DNA of 64,000 bases from Rhizobium favelukesii (GTDB lineage Bacteria; Pseudomonadota; Alphaproteobacteria; Rhizobiales; Rhizobiaceae), in assembly GCF_000577275.2 (NCBI RefSeq), contig NZ_HG916852.1:1491001-1555000 (forward strand). The letters are read 5' to 3'. The position numbers and the translations under genes were made by a program. Below, one piece after another: positions 17,207-26,108 of the stretch (position 1 is its first letter; the number at the start of each line of letters is the position of its first letter). The notes beneath the pieces are model-generated. The model had not been told where the DNA came from. It worked only from the letters and a program-made list of their open reading frames with translations, and made no database searches.

Positions 17207-17620
17207 ATGAGCGCTGGAAAAGAATTATGGGCCGCCATCTTTGGCGCGCTCAAGGCGAATGCTGCCTTGGTGGCACTCGTCGATGGCATCCACGATAAGG
17301 CGCCGGACCGGCCATGGGGAGCCAAAAACGCTTACATCAGCCGTGGCCCATTCTACGCTTCCACCGACGATGCAGACTGCATCTACGGTCAGGAGATCAC
17401 GGCTCAGATTGATATCTGGTCACGCAAGCCAAGCAGATGGGCCATGGACGACATGATTGCTGAGGTCCGGAGATCTCTCCACGAGAAGGAATTCCCGCTC
17501 GACGAGGTGGCGCTTGCGACCATGGAAGTCCGTCTCTGGCGCGTCATGGACGATCCTGATCCAACAACGCAGCATGGCGTAGTCCAGGTCGTGGCCCTCG
17601 TTGAAGGGGCGGCGGACTGA
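17207..17620 (+). CDS. Tail terminator-like protein, DUF3168
   Basis: The 137-residue protein has the DUF3168 pattern: an N-terminal ELWAAIFGALKANAALVALV, then AYISRGPFYASTDDADC, QEITAQIDIWSRKPSRW and a C-terminal MEVRLWRVMDDPDPTTQHGV. The family caps the tail tube near the head. In many phages this gene follows the HK97 gp10-like gene; here it precedes it. The stop overlaps the next start by 1 bp (TGATG). Confidence 0.85.
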   Translation: MSAGKELWAAIFGALKANAALVALVDGIHDKAPDRPWGAKNAYISRGPFYASTDDADCIYGQEITAQIDIWSRKPSRWAMDDMIAEVRRSLHEKEFPLDEVALATMEVRLWRVMDDPDPTTQHGVVQVVALVEGAAD

Positions 17621-18084
17621 TGGCGCCGAAGATCGAGAACCTGAAACGCCTTCAGGCCAAGCTCGATAGACTGCCCACGAAAGTAAAGCAGCGCATTCGG
17701 GATGCGATGGAGGCAGGCGCAGACGAGATCATCGCCATGGCCAAAGCGCTGGTTCCTGATGATACTGGCGCCCTGCGTGACAGTATCGGATGGACCTACG
17801 GGCGAGCGCCAAAGGGTGCTATGACCTTGGGGAAGGTCGAGTCACTAGGCGGTGACCTGACCATTACGATCTACGCCGGCAACAGCGAATCCTTCTATTC
17901 GCGTTTCATCGAGTTCGGCACCCAAGCACATATCGCTGGTGGCAAGTTCGTCGGCGCGACGATCCCCGCGCAGCCTGCCAGGCCATTCTTCTATGTCAGC
18001 TTTAGAGCCAACCGCAGGCGCGTCAAAGGGCGCATCTCGCGAGCAATCACCAAGGCAGCAAAAGAAGTTGCGGCGGGTGGTTAA
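17620..18084 (+). CDS. HK97 gp10-like tail completion protein
   Basis: The 154-residue protein matches the HK97 gp10 family: an N-terminal helix (ENLKRLQAKLDRLPTKVK), the core DDTGALRDSIGW, the signature SRFIEFGTQAHIAGG and the end PARPFFYVSFRANRRRVKGR. These proteins act at the head-tail joint. The gene order DUF3168 then gp10 is swapped relative to many relatives, but the pair is complete. Confidence 0.9.
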   Translation: MAPKIENLKRLQAKLDRLPTKVKQRIRDAMEAGADEIIAMAKALVPDDTGALRDSIGWTYGRAPKGAMTLGKVESLGGDLTITIYAGNSESFYSRFIEFGTQAHIAGGKFVGATIPAQPARPFFYVSFRANRRRVKGRISRAITKAAKEVAAGG

Positions 18085-18110
18085 ACAGTAACTTCATCAA
18101 GGAACACACT

Positions 18111-18554
18111 ATGGCCCAGCCCTCCACAGCCCGTTTTGGAAAATTCAGGGTACTTCTCGGTGACGATGCGACACCGATTGTCTATTCCGCACCTTGCGGC
18201 TTCACTTCCAAGAGCCTCACGCTCACCAAGGATCTGACCGAAGTCAATTTGCCAGATTGCGCAGACCCCGACGCCGTGGCGTGGATTGGTCGCGACGCAA
18301 GCTCTCTTTCTGCCTCTATCTCGGGCGAGGGCGTTGCTGCCGCCGAATCCATCGAGACCTGGCTTGAAGCTTGGGAAAACGTCGAGAGCGTTCCGGTCAA
18401 GATCGAGATCGAATTCCCTTCCCCCGCGAAGACGATCACTTGGACAGGCCTCATGCATGTCAGCTCGCTCAACCCATCGGCAGAGCAGGGCGGCCGCGTC
18501 ACCCTCTCTGTTGAAATGCAGAGCGATGGCGAACTCGTCCGCGTCGTAGCTTAA
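18111..18554 (+). CDS. Major tail tube protein
   Basis: The 147-residue protein starts after AAGGAACACACT. It has the strand-rich pattern of a siphoviral tail tube subunit: an N-terminal KFRVLLGDDATPIVYSAPCG, TLTKDLTEVNLPDCADPDA and the end GGRVTLSVEMQSDGELVRVV. Copies stack around the tape measure to form the tail. The stop overlaps the chaperone start by 1 bp (TAATG). Confidence 0.85.
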   Translation: MAQPSTARFGKFRVLLGDDATPIVYSAPCGFTSKSLTLTKDLTEVNLPDCADPDAVAWIGRDASSLSASISGEGVAAAESIETWLEAWENVESVPVKIEIEFPSPAKTITWTGLMHVSSLNPSAEQGGRVTLSVEMQSDGELVRVVA

Positions 18555-18970
18555 TGCGCGACGCCAGGATCGAACTGGATTGGGCAGACGGGACGTATTC
18601 GTTCCGTCTTGCCTGGTCTCAGCTAGCGGAGCTTCAGGAGAAGTGCGACGCGGGCCCATACGTGGTTCTCGACCGGCTCCGCACGCATCAATGGCGGGTC
18701 GAGGACATCTCGAGCGTGATCCGGATTGGCCTGATCGGAGGAGGACTAGAGCCTGCAAAGGCCCTCATCCTAACTCGCCGCTACGTTGAGGATCGTCCTC
18801 CGCTTGAGAGCGTTGCTTATGCAGTCGGAATTCTCACGGCTGGCCTGATGGGGGCACCTGACGAGCCATTGGGGGAGGGCGAAGCGCCAAGTCCGAGCGA
18901 GACCGCATCGACGATCTCCCCAACGGAAAACTCAGGTTTGGCGCCGTCTACGGAACCGGAGCCGCAATAG
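18554..18970 (+). CDS. Tail assembly chaperone, GTA gp10-like
   Basis: The 138-residue protein matches the chaperone family of gene transfer agent gp10 (Phage_TAC_11): DWADGTYSFRLAWSQLAELQ, LDRLRTHQWRVEDISSVIRI and GGLEPAKALILTRRYVEDRP. The last 40 residues are a disordered Pro/Ser/Glu tail. It lies between tail tube and tape measure, where phages often make a G and a frameshifted GT product. A second frame at -1 overlaps its disordered tail. Confidence 0.87.
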   Translation: MRDARIELDWADGTYSFRLAWSQLAELQEKCDAGPYVVLDRLRTHQWRVEDISSVIRIGLIGGGLEPAKALILTRRYVEDRPPLESVAYAVGILTAGLMGAPDEPLGEGEAPSPSETASTISPTENSGLAPSTEPEPQ

Positions 18971-19119
18971 GCTACACCCCGCAAGAAGTGAATGCGATGT
19001 CAATGTGGCAGTTCACTGCCGCAGTCGAAGGTTACATTGCCGCCAACTCGCCCGATGACGGCAAGATGGGGGACAAAGAGGCCGACGATTTATTCGCGTG
19101 GCTGAAGTCGAAGGGATGA
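18862..19119 (+). CDS. Second tail chaperone frame, reached by -1 shift or own start
   Basis: In the -1 frame relative to the chaperone gene, the sequence is open from 18862 to the TGA at 19117-19119. It encodes a module like the small tail chaperone after gp10 in gene transfer agents: GYTPQEVNAMSMWQFTAAVE and then GYIAANSPDDGK. The module starts before the first ATG (18997), so an internal start would cut into it. Candidate slip sites in the zero frame are G-GGG-GAG (18871-18877) and G-GAA-AAC (18922-18928); neither is a perfect heptamer. A non-AUG start is the alternative. Confidence 0.6.
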   Translation, partial: RAIGGGRSAKSERDRIDDLPNGKLRFGAVYGTGAAIGYTPQEVNAMSMWQFTAAVEGYIAANSPDDGKMGDKEADDLFAWLKSKG

Positions 19120-19122
19120 CGC

Positions 19123-19437
19123 TCAGAGCTTGCAATAGGCGATCGACTCGCCGTTGCTGAAGGGCGACTTAATCTGAAGCGTCCACCCTGCTTCGAATGA
19201 TGCGCCCCTCTCCTTCATTAGGCCGGCTATCCGCGGGCACACGTCCCTTGCTTCACCGCTGTCCATGTCGACCGTCGCAATGACTGCCGATGACCATGCG
19301 GAAACCTCGCACGGCTTGCTGGCCAGCCCTGAGTTGTCAATCGCAGCGCACAGTGCATAGCCGCTCTTGAGGCTGTCTGCTGCTGCCGACGTCGCGCCCG
19401 CGATTGCAGCGCTGAAAGCCAAAACCCACAATTTCAT
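19123..19437 (-). CDS. Exported small protein antisense to the tail operon
   Basis: The 104-residue product has a signal peptide (MKLWVLAFSAAIAGATSAAA) and four Cys in the mature part (CAAIDNSG, PCEVSAW, VCPRIAG, terminal YCKL), suggesting two disulphides in the periplasm. It is the only minus-strand gene within the structural block, typical of an added 'moron' gene that is expressed in the lysogen. I do not recognise the family. Its start is separated from the tape measure gene by about 50 bp, which must hold its promoter. Confidence 0.7.
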   Translation of the reverse strand: MKLWVLAFSAAIAGATSAAADSLKSGYALCAAIDNSGLASKPCEVSAWSSAVIATVDMDSGEARDVCPRIAGLMKERGASFEAGWTLQIKSPFSNGESIAYCKL

Positions 19438-19446
19438 CGATCCCCC

Positions 19447-19471
19447 AATACCCGTTCACGCGGGTATTTTT
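19447..19471 (+). terminator. Intrinsic terminator before the tape measure gene
   Basis: AATACCCG (19447-19454) pairs with CGGGTATT (19461-19468) across a 6-nt loop, followed by T residues to 19471. It points in the direction of the tail operon, 19 bp before the tape measure start. It may lower tape measure expression or shield the late operon from the antisense gene. Confidence 0.6.
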
Positions 19472-19489
19472 CTATAGGATACAACCGCT

Positions 19490-21718
19490 GTGGCTGCAAC
19501 AGATCTCGAGCGCCTGGTCGTTCAGCTTAGTGCTGATGTCACCAAGTATGAGCGGGCAATGAACCGCGCCAGCAACGTCGCAAACAAGCAGCTTGCGTCG
19601 ATCGAGAAGCGCGCCTTGTCGATGAACAGGAACCTTGGAAACTCTTTCACGACTCTCGGCGTTCGGGTAGGTGCGGCTCTCGCCGGTGCTTTTACGATCA
19701 AGGGTTTTTCTGAGCTTCAGGATTCTTACATCAAGATCCAGAATTCCTTGAAGGCGTCCGGCCTCGCTGGCCAGGAGCTTACGGGCGTCTATAATCAACT
19801 TTATGCGTCGGCACAGAAGAACGCTGCACCGATCGATGCGCTCGCAACTCTATACAGCCGCGTGGCGATCAACCAGAAAGAACTCGGGGTTTCAAGCGAG
19901 CAGGTTGCCGAGCTCGCCGAGACCGTCGCCAAGGCGCTGAAGGCGCAGGGTTCGAGCGCTACCGAAGCGCAGGGCGCGCTTCTACAACTTTCGCAAGCTC
20001 TCGGCTCTGGCAAGGTGCAGGCGGAAGAATGGGGCTCGCTGATTGATGGCGCACCGGTCCTGTTGCGGGCCGCAGCTGCAGGGATCAAGCAAGCGGGCGG
20101 ATCTGTCGCCCAACTTACCAAGCTTGTGAAATCTGGGCAGCTTTCCAGCAAAGCGCTCTTCGATGGTATTCAGGCGGGTGCGCCTGTGATCGACGACATG
20201 CTTGCCGGAGCAAGCGAAACAGCTGCGTCGTCCATGACGCGCCTCGGAAATTCGCTCACGAATGCGGCCGGTCGATTCGGTGAGGCAACAGGCGCGAATG
20301 ACATATTCCAAGGTGCCGTCTCCAAGATGGTCACCTATCTAGATACGGTCTCGTTTGATGGCTTCATCGGGGCTATCAACGCTGTTGCGACAGCACTCGA
20401 CGGTGCCGCAACTAAGTTTTCCAGTTTCATTCAGCGCGCCAACGAGGCCACCGGGCTCACGCCTAAGGTCATTGAGGACCTCAACAAGTTCGGGCCGTCG
20501 ACGGACAAGCAGATCTTTGACGATCTGTACAACGGCGGCATAGAGCGAGCGAAGGAAAAGAAGGCCGCCGAAGAGCGCCTCGATATCGAGCGCAATATCG
20601 CTGCGCTCAAGAGCAACCCGGTTGGCAACTCTGAGCTTCTGCGGGACCTGCAGGAAAAGCGTGACGCCATCCTCTCCGCCAAACAAGAGGCGGCGGCAAG
20701 CGGGCCGGGCAGCGTCCGTAAACCAGTGCAAGGTCCCCTGAATTTCCAAGGGCCAGCCAAGCCAGCAGCCGCGGTCGTCTCTCCGGTGGATATCACCAAG
20801 CCGGAGTATGCAGTAACTGCGACAGGCACTGGCAAGTCCAAGAAGACGCGAACAGACGACTACGAGCGCGAGACGCAGCAGCTCAGGGAGCATACTGCGG
20901 CGTTGAACGCTGAGACGGATGCGCAGGCTAAGCTTAATCCGGTCATCGACGATTACGGCTTTGCAGTCGCTAAGGCCCGCGCGCAGCAAGATCTGCTGAA
21001 CGCGGCACAGCAGACCGGCAAGGTGGTTACTCCGGAGCTCTCAGCTGAGATCGACAAGCTCTCGACGGCCTATGCCGCTGCGGAGGTTGCCGCCAACCAG
21101 CTTGCGGAAAGCCAGGACAAGATCCGCGAGCGTGCGGCCGAAATTCAGGACCTGAACAAAGAGGTGTTTCGCGGCATCGTCGACGGCTTCACCGAGGGCA
21201 AAGACGCGGCTGAGGTGTTCAGCGAGGCGCTTAGCAAGGTCGGCAGCAAGATCCTGGATCTGGCGTTTGACGACTTCTTCGGCACAGGCGGTAAGGCCGG
21301 CGCAGGCGGCGGTGGCGCCAACATCCTTGGCAGCTTCTTCAAGATGCTGGGCTTTGCCGGCGGTGGCTATACCGGCCCGGGCGGGAAATATCAGCCGGCA
21401 GGCATCGTCCACAAGGGCGAATATGTCGTTCCCAAGAACGTCGTCGACCAAGTCGGCGTCGGCAATCTCGAGAAACTTCTAGGCGGATACGCAGACGGCG
21501 GCATCGTTGGAAGCGCGCCCACAATGCCTTCACTGTCGAGCATTGGACGCAGCCCTGCTGTGTCGATCAACTACGCGCCATCTTACGATAACCGCGGCGT
21601 CGACAGCGAACGCCTGGCTCGGCTTGAGCAGATCCAGGAGAAGGATCGCCGGGAATTCTCATCTCGTGCTGTCAACGCGATCCAGAAGGCCCGCAAGGGC
21701 AATGTGAAAGGTCTCTAA
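19490..21718 (+). CDS. Tape measure protein
   Basis: The 742-residue protein starts with GTG at 19490 after AGGATACAACC. The N-terminal half has the tape measure domain: long helices starting LVVQLSADVTKYERAMNRAS, a hydrophobic GVRVGAALAGAFTIKGFSEL and the typical ALGSGKVQAEEWGSLIDGAP. A Gly-rich stretch (GTGGKAGAGGGGANILG) and GGYTGPGGKYQPAGIVHKGE follow near the C-terminus, a signature of tape measure ends. It sets tail length and may help DNA entry. For this size a tail of roughly 110 nm is a rule-of-thumb inference. Confidence 0.95.
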   Translation: MAATDLERLVVQLSADVTKYERAMNRASNVANKQLASIEKRALSMNRNLGNSFTTLGVRVGAALAGAFTIKGFSELQDSYIKIQNSLKASGLAGQELTGVYNQLYASAQKNAAPIDALATLYSRVAINQKELGVSSEQVAELAETVAKALKAQGSSATEAQGALLQLSQALGSGKVQAEEWGSLIDGAPVLLRAAAAGIKQAGGSVAQLTKLVKSGQLSSKALFDGIQAGAPVIDDMLAGASETAASSMTRLGNSLTNAAGRFGEATGANDIFQGAVSKMVTYLDTVSFDGFIGAINAVATALDGAATKFSSFIQRANEATGLTPKVIEDLNKFGPSTDKQIFDDLYNGGIERAKEKKAAEERLDIERNIAALKSNPVGNSELLRDLQEKRDAILSAKQEAAASGPGSVRKPVQGPLNFQGPAKPAAAVVSPVDITKPEYAVTATGTGKSKKTRTDDYERETQQLREHTAALNAETDAQAKLNPVIDDYGFAVAKARAQQDLLNAAQQTGKVVTPELSAEIDKLSTAYAAAEVAANQLAESQDKIRERAAEIQDLNKEVFRGIVDGFTEGKDAAEVFSEALSKVGSKILDLAFDDFFGTGGKAGAGGGGANILGSFFKMLGFAGGGYTGPGGKYQPAGIVHKGEYVVPKNVVDQVGVGNLEKLLGGYADGGIVGSAPTMPSLSSIGRSPAVSINYAPSYDNRGVDSERLARLEQIQEKDRREFSSRAVNAIQKARKGNVKGL

Positions 21719-22357
21719 ATGGCAATCACTTTCCCGCGTGATATCCTGGCGGGCTTTTCGGGCTGGTCGACGAAATTCGAGTTGGCCTATCGCCAGGAAC
21801 GGTCTCGCACGGCCGGCGGCAAGACGTTTGCCAAGGATCTGGGCTCGCCGATCTGGCGGGCCTCATACGTGACGAAGCTTGTGCGAGCGAACACGGTCGA
21901 CAAGTGGCGGGCAATCCTTGCCAGCATGGACGGCGGCATTCAGACATTTATCGGCGTCAACCTGTCCCGTTGCTACCCGATCGCCTATCCGCGCGGCTCA
22001 TGGCCCACCGGTGACGCCTTCGATGGAACGGGCGGCATTACCGGCATCGATTCCAATCGCAAGACCTTCGACGTGCAGGGCTTCCCGCCCGGATTTAAAC
22101 TGCAGGCCGGCGACATGATCCAGGTTGGCGATACGGATCTGCATTGGGTTCAAGCTGATGCCACGGCGAACGTATCTGGCGTGTTTGTGCAGCTCGAAGT
22201 GCGGCCGCATCTCTGGCCGTCCGTCACGATCGGTGCCGAGGTCAGCGTTAAGCGTCCTCACTGCATCATGTCCATTGATCCTGACAGCGTCAGCTCACAG
22301 ACGGACCTTTCGACCGGCATGGGTTCCATTTCATTTGATGCATGGGAGGCCCGCTGA
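21719..22357 (+). CDS. Distal tail protein-like, 212 aa
   Basis: The ATG follows the tape measure stop directly. The N-terminal part begins ITFPRDILAGFSGWSTKFEL, and a later GTGGITGIDSNRKTFDVQGF suggests beta structure. Position directly after the tape measure suggests a distal tail protein (Dit-like) that starts the baseplate. It overlaps the next gene by 1 bp. I do not recognise an exact family. Confidence 0.6.
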   Translation: MAITFPRDILAGFSGWSTKFELAYRQERSRTAGGKTFAKDLGSPIWRASYVTKLVRANTVDKWRAILASMDGGIQTFIGVNLSRCYPIAYPRGSWPTGDAFDGTGGITGIDSNRKTFDVQGFPPGFKLQAGDMIQVGDTDLHWVQADATANVSGVFVQLEVRPHLWPSVTIGAEVSVKRPHCIMSIDPDSVSSQTDLSTGMGSISFDAWEAR

Positions 22358-23025
22358 TGCCTCGCAATATGACTGCCGCCAACGTCGCGGCCTTGCAGGA
22401 GCGCCGGCTGGTTGCGCGCGACTTCCTCTGGATAGTCGCCCGTGATCGGACAACTGGCGAGCTTGTGCCAGATGGCACATGGAGCGATTGGGGCGACGTT
22501 GCAGCGCAGGTCATCAATCCAGATACCGGCCTGACAGAAACCCGCAACTTCTACGGTTCCGGCACACTGATTCAGATGAGCGATATTCCGCTCGTTAAGA
22601 ACTTGAGCGTCCAGAACATCACGATCCAGATGTCGCAGATCGATGACCACGTGCAGCAGCTCGTGCGCGATTATGACATTCGCCAGGCGCGCGTGGAGGT
22701 CTACCGCGGTCTTTTCGATCCGGACACCAGGCAGATGGTTGCGCCGGCTGAAAACCGCTTCGTCGGCTTCGCGGACAATCTCGTCATCGAGACGCCAAGC
22801 GAAAACGAGACGGGCGGCGTTAGCCTTACATGTGTGAGCCATACGCAGGAAATGACTCGAGCGAACGCCGAGACGCGGAGCCATGAGACGCAGGTCCTGC
22901 GGAACGTCGGTGACGCCTTCTACAAGGACGCAGCCACAACCCCGACTTGGAAAATTTGGTGGGGATCTCAAAAGGGCGTCGTGCCCACGCAGAAGAAACG
23001 CAAGAAGTTTCTAGGGATTTTCTGA
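22357..23025 (+). CDS. Tail tip protein, DUF2163-like, 222 aa
   Basis: I chose the ATG at 22357 because it overlaps the previous stop (TGATG). The protein has segments seen in tail hub proteins next to Dit: ARDFLWIVARDRTTGELVPD, LSVQNITIQMSQIDDHVQQL and ARVEVYRGLFDPDTRQMV. It ends with a basic tail (KKRKKFLGIF). The likely role is in the tail tip complex. Its stop overlaps the GNAT gene start by 1 bp. Confidence 0.65.
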   Translation: MPRNMTAANVAALQERRLVARDFLWIVARDRTTGELVPDGTWSDWGDVAAQVINPDTGLTETRNFYGSGTLIQMSDIPLVKNLSVQNITIQMSQIDDHVQQLVRDYDIRQARVEVYRGLFDPDTRQMVAPAENRFVGFADNLVIETPSENETGGVSLTCVSHTQEMTRANAETRSHETQVLRNVGDAFYKDAATTPTWKIWWGSQKGVVPTQKKRKKFLGIF

Positions 23026-23465
23026 TGGACATTTACGAGGCGCGACTGAGCGACCTGTCGGCGCTCGTTGCGCTGGCGGAACGGTTCCATGCAGAAGCTG
23101 GCGGCTCATATCACTTCAGGATCGACCGCGTACGTGCGTTTCTCGCCCAGGCGATAACGAGCCGGGAATATCTCGCGGTCGTCGCTGGCGAGGCGCCTTG
23201 CGGATTCCTGATCGCGAGAGCCGGGGAGAACTACCTGACAGGCGAACGGATGGCTGAAGAGGTGGCGATGTACGTCGAGCCTGACGCTCGATCTGCTTGC
23301 CTGGCGGCAAGCCTCATCGGCAAGTTTGAAGCGTGGGCAGCAGCCACGGGATGCTCTGTTGCCAAACTGACGGCACAGCATTCGGCACGGCCGGCGGCCG
23401 TCGCCAGGCTTTATCGACGAAGCGGCTATGCCGCGGCGGAAACAGCTTTCATCAAAAGGCTTTAA
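23025..23465 (+). CDS. GNAT-family acetyltransferase within tail tip genes
   Basis: The 146-residue protein starts at 23025 overlapping the previous stop. It shows the GNAT order: an N-terminal helix pair (LSALVALAERFHAEAGGSY), strand YLAVVAGEAPCGFLIARAG, the core strand EEVAMYVEPDARSACLAASL with helix, and the end VARLYRRSGYAAAETAFIKR. The usual acetyl-CoA loop Q/RxxGxG/A is weak (DARSACLA). Its tight coupling to tail genes suggests that it modifies a tail protein or the host, but the substrate is unknown. Confidence 0.75.
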   Translation: MDIYEARLSDLSALVALAERFHAEAGGSYHFRIDRVRAFLAQAITSREYLAVVAGEAPCGFLIARAGENYLTGERMAEEVAMYVEPDARSACLAASLIGKFEAWAAATGCSVAKLTAQHSARPAAVARLYRRSGYAAAETAFIKRL

Positions 23466-23468
23466 CTG

Positions 23469-26108
23469 ATGGCAATTTTTACGGCTCTGGCGGCGACATT
23501 TTCCGCTGTCAGCTCCTTTATCGGTAGCCTTAGCGCGTTCGGCACGTTTGCCCTGCGCACGGCCGTCGGCATCGGTCTGAGCCTCGCGGCGCAGGCTCTC
23601 GCAGGCAAGCAGAAAGATAATACGAACTTCTCCATCAACGGAGACATTCAGGGCGGCGGCGATCTTGCGCGTTCGTTCATCCTGGGCCGCTACGCGACGG
23701 CTGGCAGCCTCGTCTGGTCGAATACCTGGGGCAATGATGGAGATACGCCGAACGCCTGGTTTACTCAGGTCATCGCGATTTCCGATTTGCCAATCACCGG
23801 CCTCGTCGAGATCTGGGTCGATGGCAAGAAGGTGACCTATGATCCGGCCGGCAACAACAACACGGCCTTTGGCTACTCCATCCCGGACTACGAAAGCAGC
23901 GGCCCGAACCTCTACGTCAAATTCTACAATGGCAAGCAGACGGCAGCTGATCCGGCGCTCTACACCTATGCCCAGAGCATAGAGCGCCCCTGGGGCGTCG
24001 ACCGCATCGGCTACGGTGTGGCCTATGCGGTTGTGCATGCTCGCGCGACCAGGAACATGTTCAGCGGCTTCCCGGCCGTGACCTTCGTCGTTGACGGCAT
24101 CCCGCTCTACGACCCCTCGAAGGATTCGACCGTCGTTGGCGGCTCTGGGCCTCAGCGCTTCAGCGATCCTTCCACGTGGGGCGGCGACGGCGACAGGCTT
24201 CCTGCCGTGCAGGTCTACAACATCATGCGTGGCCTTCGTTTTGGAACCCGATGGGTATACGGCGTGCAGGGCCTGACGACGGCCCGCCTGCCGGTTCAAA
24301 ACTGGATCACCGCTATCAACGAGTGCCGCAAGGTCATCGTTTCCGTCTCTGGCGATGGTACTCAATACCGATCGGGCGGCGAGATCTCTGTTGATCAGCC
24401 GGTCAATGCGACCGTCGAGAACCTGCTGACGGCGTGCCAGGGCTCGCTCTCCGAGATCGGCGGCGTCTATCGCCTGTTTGTCGGCGAACCCGGCACTCCG
24501 ACGATCAGCTTCACGGATGACGATATCCTGTCGACCGATGGGCAGACGTTCACGCCGTTCTATGGTCTGGCCGACACGATCAACGGCATCAACGGGACGT
24601 ATCCGGAGCCGTCCAATGGCTGGGTGACGCAGACGGCGCCTCCTTACCTGCGGCCCGATCTGGAAGCGAAGGACGGCAACAGGCGGCTCCTGGCTGACGT
24701 TTCCTTTGACCTCGTGCCCTACGCCGAGCAAGTGCAGCGGCTGATGAAATCGGCACTGCTTGCTGCGCTTCGGGCCCGCCGACACACGATCGTGCTGCCG
24801 CCAAGCTTCTGGCCGTATGCGGTGCCCGGCGAGGTCATCCAGTGGACATCGGTCCGCAATGGCTACGCGAACAAGTGGTTCGTGATCGACGGTGCAGTCG
24901 ATCGTGGCAACCTCGATGTGATGGTCGATATCACCGAGGTTGATCCGTCCGACTATGACTGGGATTCGGAAACCGAGTTCCAGCCGCCGGTCGATGGAGC
25001 CGTCGGTCCCGTCGTGCCGCAGCCTCAGCCGATCATCGACTGGTTCGTCGAGCCGTACACGCTACTGGATAACGCCAGCAACAGCCGCCGGCCTGCGATC
25101 CGCATGGTTTGGGATAATTCACCAGGCGGCCTGATAGGCGTCATTGGCGTGCAGTGGGAGGTGCGGGACGCGGCGACCTTCGAAGTCGTCTATCGCGGCA
25201 ACACACTGCGAGCCGACGTCGGCTCGGTCATCATCGCGCAGAACCTCTTGCCGAATAACGCCTATGGGGTTCGCGGCCAGCTCGTGCCGTCCGATCCCGA
25301 CCGGCTCATGGAGTGGAGCGACTGGCTCCCGGTCACGACGCCCAACGTCCTGCTGACGGATATGGATATCTATCTGCCGGGTGTTGTCGAAGGCGTAGAG
25401 GAGTTGGTCAACGACGCGACGGCATGGATCCGGGATGGAACGCGTCAGACCATCCTTGAGGCGCAGCGCATTTCCCGTCTGCAGGCGGACGAGGACTTTG
25501 GCAGCTTCCTGGCGCGTCAGCAGCTCCGGACGGAAATGGTGCTGACGAATGGCAGCATCACGGCCAGCTACCTCAATGCCATCACGATCGCCACCGGGCC
25601 GAATTCGGCTCTGGCGCTGCGCCTGGAGGATCTGGAGGTCTATGTCGATACGACCGTGGCGACGGCGATCGACTCGCTGCAGGTGCAGATCGACGAGCAA
25701 GGCGATGCACTGGCGTCAGCTATTACCTCGCTTTCGGCCGCATCCAATACGGGCGACGTGGCGACGGCAAACTTCCGCATGACGGTCAATGCCGGTCCCT
25801 CTGGCTATGCCGCGCGTATCGGCGCGGAGGCACGGGCGGGAGGCTCTGGCAGCTTCAAGGCTGCTGCATGGTATCTCGATGTCCCAAGCTCACCGTCGCA
25901 GCCCACGCGTTTCCTCGTGGTCGCCGAGCAGTTCGTTGTTGCCAACCAGGCGGATCTTGGCAACGTCAGCAACCCGCTCGTGTTCCAGTCCGGCGTGCTT
26001 TCGCTGAACGTCGCCAATATTGGCACGGTCAACACCGGCATCCTGCAAAGCCCCAACGGCAAGATGGTTATCACCCTGACAGCCGGAACGATCGAGATCT
26101 ACGACTGA
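23469..26108 (+). CDS. Tail tip / host specificity protein
   Basis: The 879-residue protein starts with a hydrophobic helix (TAVGIGLSLAAQALAG), followed by the phage tail tip pattern SFILGRYATAGSLVWSNTWG, YGVAYAVVHARATRNMFSGF and WGGDGDRLPAVQVYNIMRGL. The middle has fibronectin-like strands, and residues about 640-760 form a helical shaft with LRLEDLEVYVDTTVATAIDS. It plays the role of lambda gpJ, contacting the receptor. It overlaps the next gene by 1 bp. Confidence 0.85.
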   Translation: MAIFTALAATFSAVSSFIGSLSAFGTFALRTAVGIGLSLAAQALAGKQKDNTNFSINGDIQGGGDLARSFILGRYATAGSLVWSNTWGNDGDTPNAWFTQVIAISDLPITGLVEIWVDGKKVTYDPAGNNNTAFGYSIPDYESSGPNLYVKFYNGKQTAADPALYTYAQSIERPWGVDRIGYGVAYAVVHARATRNMFSGFPAVTFVVDGIPLYDPSKDSTVVGGSGPQRFSDPSTWGGDGDRLPAVQVYNIMRGLRFGTRWVYGVQGLTTARLPVQNWITAINECRKVIVSVSGDGTQYRSGGEISVDQPVNATVENLLTACQGSLSEIGGVYRLFVGEPGTPTISFTDDDILSTDGQTFTPFYGLADTINGINGTYPEPSNGWVTQTAPPYLRPDLEAKDGNRRLLADVSFDLVPYAEQVQRLMKSALLAALRARRHTIVLPPSFWPYAVPGEVIQWTSVRNGYANKWFVIDGAVDRGNLDVMVDITEVDPSDYDWDSETEFQPPVDGAVGPVVPQPQPIIDWFVEPYTLLDNASNSRRPAIRMVWDNSPGGLIGVIGVQWEVRDAATFEVVYRGNTLRADVGSVIIAQNLLPNNAYGVRGQLVPSDPDRLMEWSDWLPVTTPNVLLTDMDIYLPGVVEGVEELVNDATAWIRDGTRQTILEAQRISRLQADEDFGSFLARQQLRTEMVLTNGSITASYLNAITIATGPNSALALRLEDLEVYVDTTVATAIDSLQVQIDEQGDALASAITSLSAASNTGDVATANFRMTVNAGPSGYAARIGAEARAGGSGSFKAAAWYLDVPSSPSQPTRFLVVAEQFVVANQADLGNVSNPLVFQSGVLSLNVANIGTVNTGILQSPNGKMVITLTAGTIEIYD

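Noticed and set aside
23106..24785. 559-residue minus-strand open frame opposite the GNAT and tail tip genes
   Set aside because: It is Arg/Ala/His-rich, has no ribosome site and lies fully antisense to well-supported tail genes. It is a GC-rich shadow frame.
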